This document shows positions 7,898 through 16,076 of a stretch of DNA of 45,580 nt, piece after piece (the first letter of the stretch is position 1; each line of letters starts with the position of its first letter). The notes below the pieces were generated by a model. The model searched no databases and was not told where the DNA came from. It saw only the letters and a program-made list of their open reading frames with translations. The stretch lies in NCBI GenBank assembly GCA_963529665.1, contig CAUSAG010000019.1, positions 1 to 45,580 of the forward strand, written 5' to 3'. This DNA is from Kingella_B sp963529665 (GTDB lineage: Bacteria > Pseudomonadota > Gammaproteobacteria > Burkholderiales > Neisseriaceae). The position numbers were made by a program, and so were the translations under genes.

Positions 7898-9229
7898 TCA
7901 CAGCGTCTCAAACGCTTCCTTAAACACTTCTGCCCGATGGGCATAGCCTTTGAACATATCATAGCTGGCGCAGGCGGGGGAGAGCAGCACGATGTCGCCC
8001 GTGTGCGCGGCGGCATGGGCGGCGGCAACGGCTTGCGGCAGCGTTTCACAAAATTGGTGGGCAACGTTTTGCGCGGCGAGTTCGGCGGCGATTTTGGGCG
8101 CATCCACGCCAATCAGGAACACGGCGCGGGCTTTGTCGCGCAACACGGCGGCGAGCAGAGCGAAATCTTGCCCTTTGCCTTGCCCGCCTGCGATGAGTAC
8201 GATTTTTTCAGGCAGCCCTGCGATGGCGGCAACGGTTGCGCCCACATTCGTGCCTTTGCTGTCGTCGATGTAAACCACACCGTCTTTTTCGCCGATTTTT
8301 TCTACGCGATGGGGCAAGCCTTTGAAGGTTTGGATGTGTTTGACCAATTCGCTGCGCGGGATACCGATGGCTTCGCATAGGGCGATGGCGGCGAGCGCGT
8401 TGGCAACGTTGTGGCTGCCTTGCAGCGGGATTTGCTGGGCGGGCATGAAATCGGTTGTTTGTGTTTTCAGGCTGCCTGTGGCGCTGTCTAGCCAATAATC
8501 GGCGCGTTGCGCGAGCGAGAAATAGCGCGTTTGCTGCGCGGGGCGGTGCATGGCGCGACAAAAGGGGTCGTCGGCGTTGAGCACTTGCACGCGGCAGCCG
8601 TTGAAGATTTGGTCTTTGCTGCGGGCGTAGTCCAGCAAGTCGTCGTAGCGGTCTAGATGGTCTTCGGAGATGTTGAGACAGGCAGCGGCGGCGGCTTGCA
8701 GATGGGGCGTAGTTTCCAGTTGGAAGCTGGATAGTTCCAACACCCATGCGTTGGCGCTTTTGCCTTGCCGTTGCAGCCATGCGTCTAAAACGGGCGTACC
8801 GATGTTGCCTGCGATAACGGTATCCAAGCCGCTTTGTTGGCAAAGATGCCCGACTAGGCTGGTGGTGGTGGTTTTGCCGTTGCTGCCTGTGATGGCGATG
8901 ATGGGGTCGCTTTTATCGCGCAGCAGGTCGGATAAGATGGCGACATCGCTGCTGATGATGCCGCCGCGTTGTTCAAATTCGCGGATTTCAGGCTGCCTAC
9001 GGCTGATGCCTGGGCTTAATATCAGGGTGGTTTTATCTGCCAATGCGGTTTTCAGGCTGCCTGAAAGGGCAGGGTAGTGTGGGAAAAGCTGGGCAAGCTC
9101 GGCTTGGCGTTCGGCGGAGAGTTCGACATCGTAGGCGCTCACTTGGCTGGCGCCGATGTGGGCAAGATAGCGCAAAACGGAAAGCCCTGTGCTGCCTAGC
9201 CCTGCCACGAGAATGTTTTGGTTTTTCAT
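7898..9229 (-). CDS. murD: UDP-N-acetylmuramoylalanine--D-glutamate ligase
   Basis: Cytoplasmic Mur ligase adding D-Glu to UDP-MurNAc-L-Ala in peptidoglycan synthesis. The N-terminal Rossmann motif is VAGLGSTGLSV (about 8-18). The ATP-binding GSNGKTTTTSL is at about 115-125, NISEDHLDRYDD follows in the centre, and the substrate region near the C-terminus contains LLSPACASYDMFKGY. The 443 residues are normal. Internal DUS are read as GSLKTAL, RRQPEIRE and GSLKTQT. Its ATG overlaps the upstream gene's TGA (ATGA), so the two are translationally coupled. It is not in the usual mra/mur cluster here. Confidence 0.96.
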   Translation of the reverse strand: MKNQNILVAGLGSTGLSVLRYLAHIGASQVSAYDVELSAERQAELAQLFPHYPALSGSLKTALADKTTLILSPGISRRQPEIREFEQRGGIISSDVAILSDLLRDKSDPIIAITGSNGKTTTTSLVGHLCQQSGLDTVIAGNIGTPVLDAWLQRQGKSANAWVLELSSFQLETTPHLQAAAAACLNISEDHLDRYDDLLDYARSKDQIFNGCRVQVLNADDPFCRAMHRPAQQTRYFSLAQRADYWLDSATGSLKTQTTDFMPAQQIPLQGSHNVANALAAIALCEAIGIPRSELVKHIQTFKGLPHRVEKIGEKDGVVYIDDSKGTNVGATVAAIAGLPEKIVLIAGGQGKGQDFALLAAVLRDKARAVFLIGVDAPKIAAELAAQNVAHQFCETLPQAVAAAHAAAHTGDIVLLSPACASYDMFKGYAHRAEVFKEAFETL

Positions 9230-10062
9230 TTGGTACCTTCTTTGTGTTCGTAGGAAATCACGCCTGCTTCGCCTGTGGGCATTTCTTCCATGCCGAGTTC
9301 TTCTTTAATGCTGCGCGGTTTTTTCGGTTTGGCGGGGGCGGGGGATTCGGTTTCTTGTGGGGTGAGTTCTTGTTCGTTTGGGACGATGCGCGGCTCGGCG
9401 GCTTCGGTTTCAGGCTGTGGTTGCACGCTGCGAGTGGGTTCTTTTTCTACGGCGCTTGGCTCGGGACTGGCAACTTGGGGGAGCCATTTGCCTGCGCTGG
9501 TTTGCGAATAGGCGATGTCGCTTTGCGATTCGTCGCTCACGCCAACAACTTGGGCAAGCACTTTGCGCGTTTTGGCAGCCTGAACGGCTTCGCTGCGCCA
9601 TGTTACGCCATCGGCAGGCACACCTAGAACTACGGTTCCGCCCACTTCAAGCGGGGTTTCTAGCGTGATGGGAATGCTTTTGCTTTCGGCAACGGCTTGG
9701 TTGCCATCGTTGATATAAAGCGCGAGATTGATGTAAACGGTGGAAACGGTGAATTTGCCTTTGTTGGTGAGCGATACGCGGATATTGGGTTCGCCTGCGG
9801 TGTAGGAAAAATCGCCTGCTTGGATGACCACGTCTTCGCCCGTGCTGATGGAATCGTTGGCATCGCTGGCGGGCAAGGGCAGCAGCGGCGCGGAGGCTTC
9901 TAGGTTGATTTCGGGCAGGGCAACGGGCGATGCGGTGTTTTGGATGCCCGCCGCGCTGTCGCTCACGGCTTGGATGAAGCGGTAGCCGCCGTAGCCCATT
10001 GCGCCGAATAACACAACGGCAACGCCGATGACGACTTTGGTGTAGGTGGAAGTTTTTGCCAT
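9226..10062 (-). CDS. Single-pass membrane protein of unknown function, coupled to murD
   Basis: 278 residues, not recognised. A short N-terminal cytoplasmic tail and one hydrophobic segment at about 10-30 suggest an anchored periplasmic protein. Residues about 75-185 look like a beta-rich extracytoplasmic domain (FSYTAGEPNIRVSLTNKGKF, then VYINLALYI), loosely like FxLYD or Ig-like modules. The last 80 residues are a Pro/Glu-rich tail with repeated PxP and EE. It overlaps murD by 4 bp, which implies co-translation and suggests an envelope role. The function is not known to me. Confidence 0.8.
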   Translation of the reverse strand: MAKTSTYTKVVIGVAVVLFGAMGYGGYRFIQAVSDSAAGIQNTASPVALPEINLEASAPLLPLPASDANDSISTGEDVVIQAGDFSYTAGEPNIRVSLTNKGKFTVSTVYINLALYINDGNQAVAESKSIPITLETPLEVGGTVVLGVPADGVTWRSEAVQAAKTRKVLAQVVGVSDESQSDIAYSQTSAGKWLPQVASPEPSAVEKEPTRSVQPQPETEAAEPRIVPNEQELTPQETESPAPAKPKKPRSIKEELGMEEMPTGEAGVISYEHKEGTK

Positions 10063-10115
10063 GTTGAAACTCGCTTTTCAGGCTGCTGTGAAAGGAGCGA
10101 TTTTAGCAGATGAGA

Positions 10116-10241
10116 CTAGGGCGTGTTGGCAATCAACGTTTTGGCGGCTTTTAATGCCACTTTATCTTCTGGCGGAACAAATGCCGAAGCGCAACGCTGG
10201 CAAATCGCGTGCTGCGCTGTTTCCAGATGCTTGTTTATCAT
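10116..10241 (-). CDS. Small 41-residue CxxC protein, hypothetical
   Basis: A short open frame read by hand: 41 codons from ATG (10241) to TAG (10116). It begins MINKHLETAQHAICQRCASA and then continues with FVPPEDK and a Lys/Ala-rich helical end. A good Shine-Dalgarno AGGAG sits 6 bases before the ATG. The CQRC pair might bind a metal or form a disulfide. It lies between gdhA and the murD operon on the same strand and contains no DUS, unlike spurious frames nearby. No family was recognised; it may be a genuine small protein. Confidence 0.5.
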   Translation of the reverse strand: MINKHLETAQHAICQRCASAFVPPEDKVALKAAKTLIANTP

Positions 10242-10275
10242 TTTATGCTCCTGGCGTTTATTGAAACCGAAAAAT

Positions 10276-10307
10276 AGGCAGCCTGAATCATATTTTCAGG
10301 CTGCCTT
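10276..10307. repeat. DUS inverted pair upstream of the 41-codon ORF
   Basis: Forward and reverse DUS separated by a short AT spacer form a hairpin. Between this and the next DUS pair (10308-10413) I see no convincing gene. One 46-codon minus-strand frame runs through this hairpin and ends at the start of the 41-codon ORF, but its tail is only translated DUS. Confidence 0.6.
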
Positions 10308-10409
10308 GTTGATTGGATGTTGATTCCATCATCCCAGCAAATATTTTTGTATTGCGCGTGGCGAAGTTTCCCAAGCATTGCTCACCGCCGTTCCTTGCGT
10401 TTATCCAAC

Positions 10410-10456
10410 AAAAATAGGCAGCCTGAAAACCCATTTTCCGTTTTCAGGCTGCCTAT
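10410..10456 (-). terminator. DUS-pair terminator of gdhA
   Basis: A perfect 17-bp stem (10414-10430 with 10440-10456) made of two inverted DUS plus flanks, with a 9-base loop. On the minus strand it is followed by TTTTTG and lies about 20 bp past the gdhA stop. Confidence 0.85.
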
Positions 10457-10474
10457 TGGTTTGCAAGATAAGGC

Positions 10475-11815
10475 TTACACCACGCCTTGCGCCAACATAG
10501 CATCGGCAACTTTGCGGAAGCCCGCGATGTTCGCGCCGTTCACATAGTTCACATAGCCGTCGGCGGCAGCGCCGTTTTCCACGCAGTTTTCGTGGATGTT
10601 TGCCATGATGTCAAACAAGCGTTTGTCCACTTCTTCCGCGCTCCACGATAGGCGAATGGCGTTTTGGCTCATTTCCAAGCCCGATGTTGCCACGCCGCCT
10701 GCGTTGGATGCTTTGCCTGGGGCGTAGAGAATTTTGGCTTGGGTAAACGCTTCCACCGCGCCCAAAGTGGAAGGCATGTTCGCGCCTTCGGCAACGCATT
10801 GCACGCCGTTTGCCAATAGGGTTTTGGCGGCGGCTTCGTCCAATTCGTTTTGCGTGGCGCAAGGCAAGGCGATGTCGCAAGGCACGCCCCACGGTTTTTG
10901 CTCGGCAAAGTATTCCAAGCCCTGCTCTTTGGCATACACTGACAAGCGTTCGCGGCGCTCGTTTTTCAGTTCCAGCAGCGCGGTAACGTGCGCTTCGGTC
11001 ATGCCGCTGTCGGGGAATTTCACAAAGCCGTTGGAATCGGACACGGTGAGCACTTTTGCGCCCAGTTGGATGGCTTTTTCGCAGGCGTATTGGGCAACAT
11101 TGCCGCTGCCTGAAATCACCACGCGCTTGCCGGCAAACTGCTCGCCGCGTGTGTGCAGCATGGATTGGGCAAAATACACGCAGCCGTAGCCCGTGGCTTC
11201 GGGACGAATCAGGCTGCCGCCGTATGCCAAGCCTTTGCCTGTTAATACAGAAGCAAATTCGTTGCGCACGCGTTTGTATTGCCCAAATAGATAGCCGATT
11301 TCGCGTCCGCCCACGCCAATATCGCCTGCTGGCACGTCTAAATCTGCGCCGATGTGGCGGGCAAGCTCGGTCATAAACGCTTGGCAAAAGCGCATCACTT
11401 CAGCATCGGATTTGCCTTTGGGATCAAAATCGGAGCCGCCTTTGCCGCCGCCCATTGGCAGGGTGGTGAGCGCGTTTTTGAAGACTTGTTCAAAAGCGAG
11501 AAATTTCAATACGCCTAAATCAACGGTGGGGTGAAAGCGCAAGCCGCCTTTGTAAGGCCCGATGGCGGAATTCATTTGAATACGATAGCCACGGTTTACT
11601 TGCACATTGCCCTTGTCATCCACCCAAGACACGCGAAACATAATTACGCGCTCGGGTTCTACAATGCGTTCCAGCAAGCCATGCTGCAAGTATTTGGGAT
11701 TTTTTTCCAAAAATGGTTTCAGGCTGCCAAACACTTCTTCAACGGCCTGATGAAACACGGCTTGATTAGGGTCGCGTTGTTTAATTGTTTGAAATAGCGT
11801 ATTTAAATCGCTCAT
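10475..11815 (-). CDS. gdhA: NADP-specific glutamate dehydrogenase
   Basis: Assimilates ammonium into 2-oxoglutarate to make glutamate. The 446 residues match the hexameric bacterial enzyme. Visible are the substrate segment YKGGLRFHPTVDLGVLKFL, the catalytic Lys region LPMGGGKGGSDFDPKGKS (about 120-138), the nucleotide-binding GSGNVAQYA (about 235) and the late SNAGGVATSGLEMSQN. A strong AAGGAG Shine-Dalgarno lies before the ATG, and a good sigma70-type promoter is found about 35 bp upstream. It is monocistronic, bounded by a DUS terminator. Confidence 0.97.
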   Translation of the reverse strand: MSDLNTLFQTIKQRDPNQAVFHQAVEEVFGSLKPFLEKNPKYLQHGLLERIVEPERVIMFRVSWVDDKGNVQVNRGYRIQMNSAIGPYKGGLRFHPTVDLGVLKFLAFEQVFKNALTTLPMGGGKGGSDFDPKGKSDAEVMRFCQAFMTELARHIGADLDVPAGDIGVGGREIGYLFGQYKRVRNEFASVLTGKGLAYGGSLIRPEATGYGCVYFAQSMLHTRGEQFAGKRVVISGSGNVAQYACEKAIQLGAKVLTVSDSNGFVKFPDSGMTEAHVTALLELKNERRERLSVYAKEQGLEYFAEQKPWGVPCDIALPCATQNELDEAAAKTLLANGVQCVAEGANMPSTLGAVEAFTQAKILYAPGKASNAGGVATSGLEMSQNAIRLSWSAEEVDKRLFDIMANIHENCVENGAAADGYVNYVNGANIAGFRKVADAMLAQGVV

Positions 11816-11849
11816 TTAAGTCTCCTTACTAACAGGTTGGAAAGCGGCT

Positions 11850-11878
11850 ACTATACTAATGTTTAAAATTGTTTGCAA
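11850..11878 (-). promoter_or_regulatory. sigma70-type promoter of gdhA
   Basis: On the minus strand TTGCAA (-35, 11873-11878) and TATAGT (-10, 11850-11855) are separated by exactly 17 bp. The transcript would have a leader of about 25-30 nt carrying the AAGGAG ribosome site. The match is 4/6 and 5/6. Confidence 0.65.
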
Positions 11879-12093
11879 ATCTTAACAATAGCTTTGCATC
11901 GCTTGCCGCTGCAATATTCGGCAGCCTGAAAAGGCTAGGGCGGGCGGATAATGATTTTCGCGGCGGATTATGTGTTAGAAAATAACAAATATCGGGCAAA
12001 ATTTGCGCGTTTATGCTTTTTGTAAAATAACATGTTTACCGCGATGGGCGTTTTCAGGCTGCCGCTCTCTTGCCATCGCCGCGCGGGGCGCAA

Positions 12094-12102
12094 TGTTAAA
12101 AT
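12094..12102 (+). promoter_or_regulatory. Extended -10 element upstream of rarA
   Basis: TGTTAAAAT combines the TG of an extended -10 with TAAAAT, about 35 bp before rarA. The same nine bases occur upstream of rlmN (37460-37468). No -35 is well placed. The rest of the 11880-12137 gap holds two DUS copies and no visible gene. The DUS just before rarA supplies an AAAGG that may act as a distant ribosome site. Confidence 0.45.
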
Positions 12103-12137
12103 AGCGCGATTGTTTATCCAAAGGCAGCCTGAAAACC

Positions 12138-13448
12138 ATGTCTGATTTATTCTCCCAAACCCCCGCCGCCCCGCTTGCCGAACGCCTGCGCCCGCAGTTG
12201 CTGGATGAAGTGCTGGGGCAGGAACATCTAACCGGCGCGGGCAAGCCGCTGGCCGTTGCGCTGGCGAGTGGCGAGCCGCATTCCATGATTTTGTGGGGCA
12301 GTGCGGGCATCGGTAAAACCACGTTGGCACGGATTGTGGCGCAGGGTTTTGACGCGCAATTTCTGCCCATTTCCGCCGTGTTTTCCGGCGTGAAAGAAAT
12401 CCGCGAAGCCATCAGCCAAGCCGAAATGGCATGGCAGCGCGGCAAGCGCACCATTTTGTTTGTGGACGAAGTACACCGTTTTAACAAAGCCCAGCAGGAT
12501 GCCTTTTTGCCGCACGTTGAAAGCGGGTTGATAACCTTTATCGGCGCCACTACCGAAAACCCGTCGTTTGAAGTGAACGCCGCGCTGCTGTCGCGCGCCC
12601 AAGTCTATACGCTCAAACCGCTCAACCCCGAAGCGCTCGCCCAGCTGTGCGACAAGGTTTTCAGGCTGCCTGAAAACGCGCAAATAAGCATCACGCCCGA
12701 AGCGCAGCAGCTCATCATCCAACACGCAGACGGCGACGCGCGGCGGCTGTTGAACACGCTGGAACAAATCATCCGCGCCGCGCAAACGCAAAACATCGCC
12801 GAAATCGGCAGCGATTTGGTGGCGCAAACGCTGGGCAGCCAGTTGCGGCGCTTTGATAAAGGCGGCGAAGCGTTTTACAACCAGATTTCCGCGTTGCACA
12901 AATCGGTGCGCGGCTCGCATCCCAACGCCGCGCTGTATTGGTTTTGCCGCATGATAGACGGCGGTGCAGACCCGCGCTATTTGGCGCGGCGCATCGTGCG
13001 CATGGCATGGGAAGACATCGGCTTGGCAGACCCGCGCGCACTGCAAATCGCCAACGACGCAGCGGCGACTTATGAACGGCTGGGCAGCCCCGAAGGCGAA
13101 TTGGCATTGGCGCAGGCGGTACTTTATTTGGCGGCGGCGGCAAAGTCCAACGCAGGCTATACCGCGTTTAACCAAATGCGCCAGTTTGTGCGCGAACACG
13201 GCAGCGCAGCCGTGCCCGTGCATTTGTGTAACGCGCCCACCAAGCTGATGAAAGAACTCGGCTACGGGCGCGATTATCGCTACGCGCACGACGAACCGCA
13301 CGCCTACGCGGCAGGCGAAACCTATATGCCCGATGGCATGGACGAGCCTGATTTTTACCAGCCAACGGATAGAGGCTTGGAGATTAAGATTGGCGAGAAA
13401 CTGGCTTGGCTGCGCCAGTTGGACGAAGCAGTGAAGGGTGATGAGTAA
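12138..13448 (+). CDS. rarA: Replication-associated recombination protein RarA (MgsA)
   Basis: AAA+ ATPase acting at stalled replication forks, related to clamp loaders and to eukaryotic WRNIP1. Key features are the N-terminal LAERLRPQLLDEVLGQEHL, Walker A GSAGIGKT (about 54-61), Walker B ILFVDEVHRFNKAQQD (about 111-126), sensor-1 FIGATTENPSF and the C-terminal tetramerisation region with IVRMAWEDIGLADPRAL. The 436 residues are normal. One composite DUS is read through as FRLPENAQ. Confidence 0.95.
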   Translation: MSDLFSQTPAAPLAERLRPQLLDEVLGQEHLTGAGKPLAVALASGEPHSMILWGSAGIGKTTLARIVAQGFDAQFLPISAVFSGVKEIREAISQAEMAWQRGKRTILFVDEVHRFNKAQQDAFLPHVESGLITFIGATTENPSFEVNAALLSRAQVYTLKPLNPEALAQLCDKVFRLPENAQISITPEAQQLIIQHADGDARRLLNTLEQIIRAAQTQNIAEIGSDLVAQTLGSQLRRFDKGGEAFYNQISALHKSVRGSHPNAALYWFCRMIDGGADPRYLARRIVRMAWEDIGLADPRALQIANDAAATYERLGSPEGELALAQAVLYLAAAAKSNAGYTAFNQMRQFVREHGSAAVPVHLCNAPTKLMKELGYGRDYRYAHDEPHAYAAGETYMPDGMDEPDFYQPTDRGLEIKIGEKLAWLRQLDEAVKGDE

Positions 13449-13522
13449 GCGGTTTTAGGCTGCCTTTGCTGGCTGTGGCAGCCTGAAAAACCACGTTTTA
13501 ACTTTATTTTGGAGAGCTCATT

Positions 13523-13993
13523 ATGGTTAATCTTTATCAAAAACTCGGCATTTCGCCTTATGCTTCATCGACGCAAATTCAGGCTGCCTTGCGCCGTGCG
13601 GCAGAAAAGCAAATCCTATCGCTGGAACAGTTGCAATATTGCAAAGATACGCTGCTTAACCCCACGCGTCGTGCTCAATACGATGCGAAATTGCAGGCGC
13701 AGCAACCTGAATTATTCCAAAAAACGGTTGAAGCCACGCCCAAAGTGCGTTCTGCCAAGCATGGCACATTGCCACATATCCAGCGCATCATGGTGGGGCT
13801 GTTTGCTGTTGTTGGCATACTGGGCGTGTTTTTGCCATGGTTTTCGCTTAAAACCAGTGCCAGTTTTAATGTGGTTTCGGGTATTTTTTTAATAGGGGGA
13901 AAATTGGCGTTAGCCATGTTTATTGCGGTGGTGATTTGCGCGTTTAAAGGCGAGCGTACTCAGGCGTTATCGCCAAAAATAGAGCATGGGTAA
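13523..13993 (+). CDS. J-like membrane protein, first segment (probably frameshifted)
   Basis: Residues 1-62 resemble a DnaJ J-domain (NLYQKLGISPYASS at the start, LLNPTRRAQYDAKL at the end), but the HPD loop between helices II and III is absent, so Hsp70 stimulation is unlikely. Two membrane segments follow (about 90-108 and 118-143). The frame ends at 13993 just after an A5 run. Reading on in the -1 frame continues a membrane protein without a break, so one base appears to be missing near 13975-13979. A GGAG ribosome site precedes the ATG. The second J-like copy at 14590-14790 is clearly related. Confidence 0.6.
   Translation: MVNLYQKLGISPYASSTQIQAALRRAAEKQILSLEQLQYCKDTLLNPTRRAQYDAKLQAQQPELFQKTVEATPKVRSAKHGTLPHIQRIMVGLFAVVGILGVFLPWFSLKTSASFNVVSGIFLIGGKLALAMFIAVVICAFKGERTQALSPKIEHG
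13577..13604 (+). repeat. 28-bp direct repeat, copy 1, containing a DUS
   Basis: Twenty-eight identical bases here and at 14655-14682 encode the IQAALRRAA helix of each J-like domain and include an exact reverse DUS (TTCAGGCTGCCT). The rest of the two domains has diverged, so the DUS-bearing helix is the best-preserved part at DNA level. Confidence 0.8.
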
Positions 13994-14436
13994 TTGGTGT
14001 GGCGGGGGCAGTCATTGCTGGCTTGAGATGGGTAAATTGGATACCGCCAGCCGACTGGGAGATAGTGGATGAAATAGGGCTGCATTTGATTTTGCTGAGC
14101 AGCTTGGGGCTATTGGCTGCGGTATTGCTGCCCATTGTTGCGGCAAAATTAGCGTATCTCAGTAAGCCATCTGCGTTGCATCATGGTAAATGGCATGTGC
14201 AACGTATTGCATTATGGGTTGCTGCGATGATTGCTGGATTGAGTATTTGTTTGCCTTGGCTATTTGGCGAGCAGCCAGGCGAAACGCATCACGTTGTTTC
14301 ATCAGGGCAAAGGAGCATATATTTGCCGTTTTTGCTGATAATGTGCGTTGGTATATGTTTTGGGCAACGAGAGAAAAAAATAGAAAACTGGGCATCTTGG
14401 GTGATAGGGGTGTGGTCATCGTTGCGCGGCAGTTGA
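13974..14436 (+). pseudogene. J-like locus, middle segment (two half membrane modules)
   Basis: Open in a frame shifted -1 from the preceding segment. It starts in conserved-looking sequence (AWVIGVAGAVIAGLRW) rather than at a convincing start; the first ATG is at 13999 with no good ribosome site. It contains the second half of membrane module 1 (LGLLAAVLLPIV) and the first half of module 2 (HVQRIALWVAAMIAGLSICLPW), which repeats module 1's HIQRIMVGLFAVVGILGVFLPW. It loses frame again at a G4 run at 14407-14410 and stops at 14436. It probably belongs to one longer gene running 13523-15245. Confidence 0.5.
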
Positions 14437-15245
14437 ATCTTTATTGGCAGATAGTGAAGCTGGCGGAAAAGGGTTTATCTGTTTCAGTTACGTGGAGTTT
14501 TTGGACATTGGGATTGGCGGGGCTGATTATTTTGGCTGCTGTGCTGCTTCCGTTTATTAATCGCGATGTGAACGTAATCGATTCAGAATCTTCAAAAGGC
14601 ATCATCAATCTTTATGAATTGTTGGGCATTGCGTCTGATAGCACGCCTGCTGATATTCAGGCTGCCTTGCGCCGTGCGGCAGCAGAACCGCGCCGATTAT
14701 CAGCAGCGCAACTACAAAAATGCCGCGACTGGCTGCTTAATCCCGATATTCGTGTGAAATATGATGCGAAACTACGCATAGAGCAGCCTGAAAATTTCCA
14801 AACAGGGGACGATGGGCATCACTTGCGTCATCACGCTCATGAAACAGGTATTCATATTCAGCGTGTTGTTTTGCTGGTGTGTGCTGCCGTGGGTATTTGG
14901 GGTATTTGCTCGCCGTGGTTTGCTGAAAAAGGAGGGATGGGTATGGGAACGGGCTTGGGACAGTTAGAATTTATATTGTTGGTAATCGCGTTTGTTAGCG
15001 CGTTAATCGGCAAATGGACGCACAAGATGCCTACTGTAGCGGCGTGGATAGCGGGCTTAACAGGTTTCGGCGTGGTGGCAATACATTTGTATTTTTGTTT
15101 TGCGGCATCTTATTTATTCACTATTATTGGCATGGTCATCCCCGTATCTCTTTGGGCAATACTCAGCTATGGTTTTTATTTGGTAGGCATGGGTGGATTG
15201 GGCATCTTGGTAACGGTGTTGGTGTTTGCGCTAAAAAATAAATAA
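14412..15245 (+). pseudogene. J-like locus, third segment: J-like domain plus membrane module
   Basis: The frame is open from well upstream, but meaningful sequence begins near 14412. It holds the end of membrane module 2 (LIILAAVLLPFI), then a second HPD-less J-like domain (INLYELLGIASDSTPADIQ to LLNPDIRVKYDAKL), then a third membrane module with about five helices, opening HIQRVVLLVCAAVGIWGICSPW. No ATG start exists before the J-like domain, which argues for a fusion or a broken single gene. An intact version would be about 570 residues: J, TM, TM, J, TM. Confidence 0.5.
14655..14682 (+). repeat. 28-bp direct repeat, copy 2, containing a DUS
   Basis: Partner of 13577-13604, in the same position of the second J-like domain and in the same orientation. 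Identity covers the DUS and 14 bases after it. Confidence 0.8.
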
Positions 15246-15259
15246 TCTTGCATAAATGA

Positions 15260-15303
15260 TTTTCAGGCTGCCTTTGGTGATAACGGCTGCGGCAGCCTGA
15301 AAG
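15260..15303. terminator. DUS-pair hairpin between convergent genes
   Basis: Inverted DUS (15261-15272 reverse, 15291-15302 forward) with an 18-base spacer between the J-like locus and the convergent phosphatase gene. No long T-run, so termination strength is uncertain. Confidence 0.55.
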
Positions 15304-15341
15304 CATGTTTACCAGCTTCTGCGAATGCGAAGCCAACCCCA

Positions 15342-15980
15342 TCAATCCGCCAAGCGGCGCACTTTCACAATGCTTTCCGCCGCGCCACCCAGTTGCCACA
15401 AAAAGACTTCCGTGTTGCGCGGGCGAACGTGCGGTTCAAAGCTGCGAAACGCCGCCATCTGGCAACCGCCGCCGCGCCCGATAAGCTGCCACAGCAAAAT
15501 GCCAATCCAAAAGCCATGCCCAAACACAACGTAATCACCATCGGGCAGCGTGCGAAAATAATCGCGCACGGCGTTAATCTGCCCAAAAAACGAGGCGAAG
15601 CTGTCGCAATCGTCGCCATCGCGGTAATCGGCATCGTTGCGCTGCCAATAGGCTTCTGCCAACGCGCTTAATTCGGCGCTGTTTTTGCCGTGGATGTGCT
15701 CGTATGATAGGTAGTTGAATTCATGCACATCAGGCAGGATTTGGCTTTTCAGGCTGCCTAACTGCAAAAACGGCGCGGCGGTTTGCTGCGTGCGCAGATA
15801 GGACGAAGTGAACACGGCATCGGGCGGCGGCACGTTGGCGGCGAGCCATTGCGCCAGATGCTGCGCCTGCGTTTCGCCCAGCGCGGTGATTGGGATTTCT
15901 TCGTTGCGCCATTGCACGGTTTGCCCTGCCATGGCGTTGGCGGCGCTTTGGGCGTGGCGGATAAGATAGATGTTTTTCAT
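15342..15980 (-). CDS. Histidine phosphatase family protein
   Basis: 212 residues with the phosphoglycerate-mutase-like fold. The N-terminal LIRHAQSAAN carries the catalytic His of the RHG-type motif, here RHA. The second catalytic His is in VVFGHGFWIG near the C-terminal third, and Glu in DVHEFNYL is in the expected acid position. The substrate cannot be told from sequence; relatives include alpha-ribazole and broad-specificity phosphatases. A DUS is read as QLGSLKSQ. A single gene with a GGAAACTCC ribosome region. Confidence 0.85.
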   Translation of the reverse strand: MKNIYLIRHAQSAANAMAGQTVQWRNEEIPITALGETQAQHLAQWLAANVPPPDAVFTSSYLRTQQTAAPFLQLGSLKSQILPDVHEFNYLSYEHIHGKNSAELSALAEAYWQRNDADYRDGDDCDSFASFFGQINAVRDYFRTLPDGDYVVFGHGFWIGILLWQLIGRGGGCQMAAFRSFEPHVRPRNTEVFLWQLGGAAESIVKVRRLAD

Positions 15981-16039
15981 GGAGTTTCCTTTGGGTTTTG
16001 GTTTTGCAGAAGCGGGTGAGTTTCGTTGCAGCCTACGGC

Positions 16040-16076
16040 TTTCAGGCTGCCTATTGATTTAAAGGCAGCCTGAAAA
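16040..16076 (-). terminator. DUS-pair terminator of the copper ATPase gene
   Basis: Inverted DUS arms (16041-16052 and 16063-16074) with a 10-base AT loop abut the stop codon at 16077 on the minus strand. Confidence 0.65.

Noticed and set aside
10308..10413. 46-codon minus-strand ORF ending at the start of the 41-codon ORF
   Set aside because: Its second half is a translated DUS hairpin and it has no family resemblance, though the overlap of its TGA with the next ATG was tempting.
13970..13981. Programmed -1 frameshift in the J-like locus
   Set aside because: The slip site would be CCA-AAA-ATA, which is not an X-XXY-YYZ heptamer, and no stimulatory structure is evident. A one-base indel is simpler.
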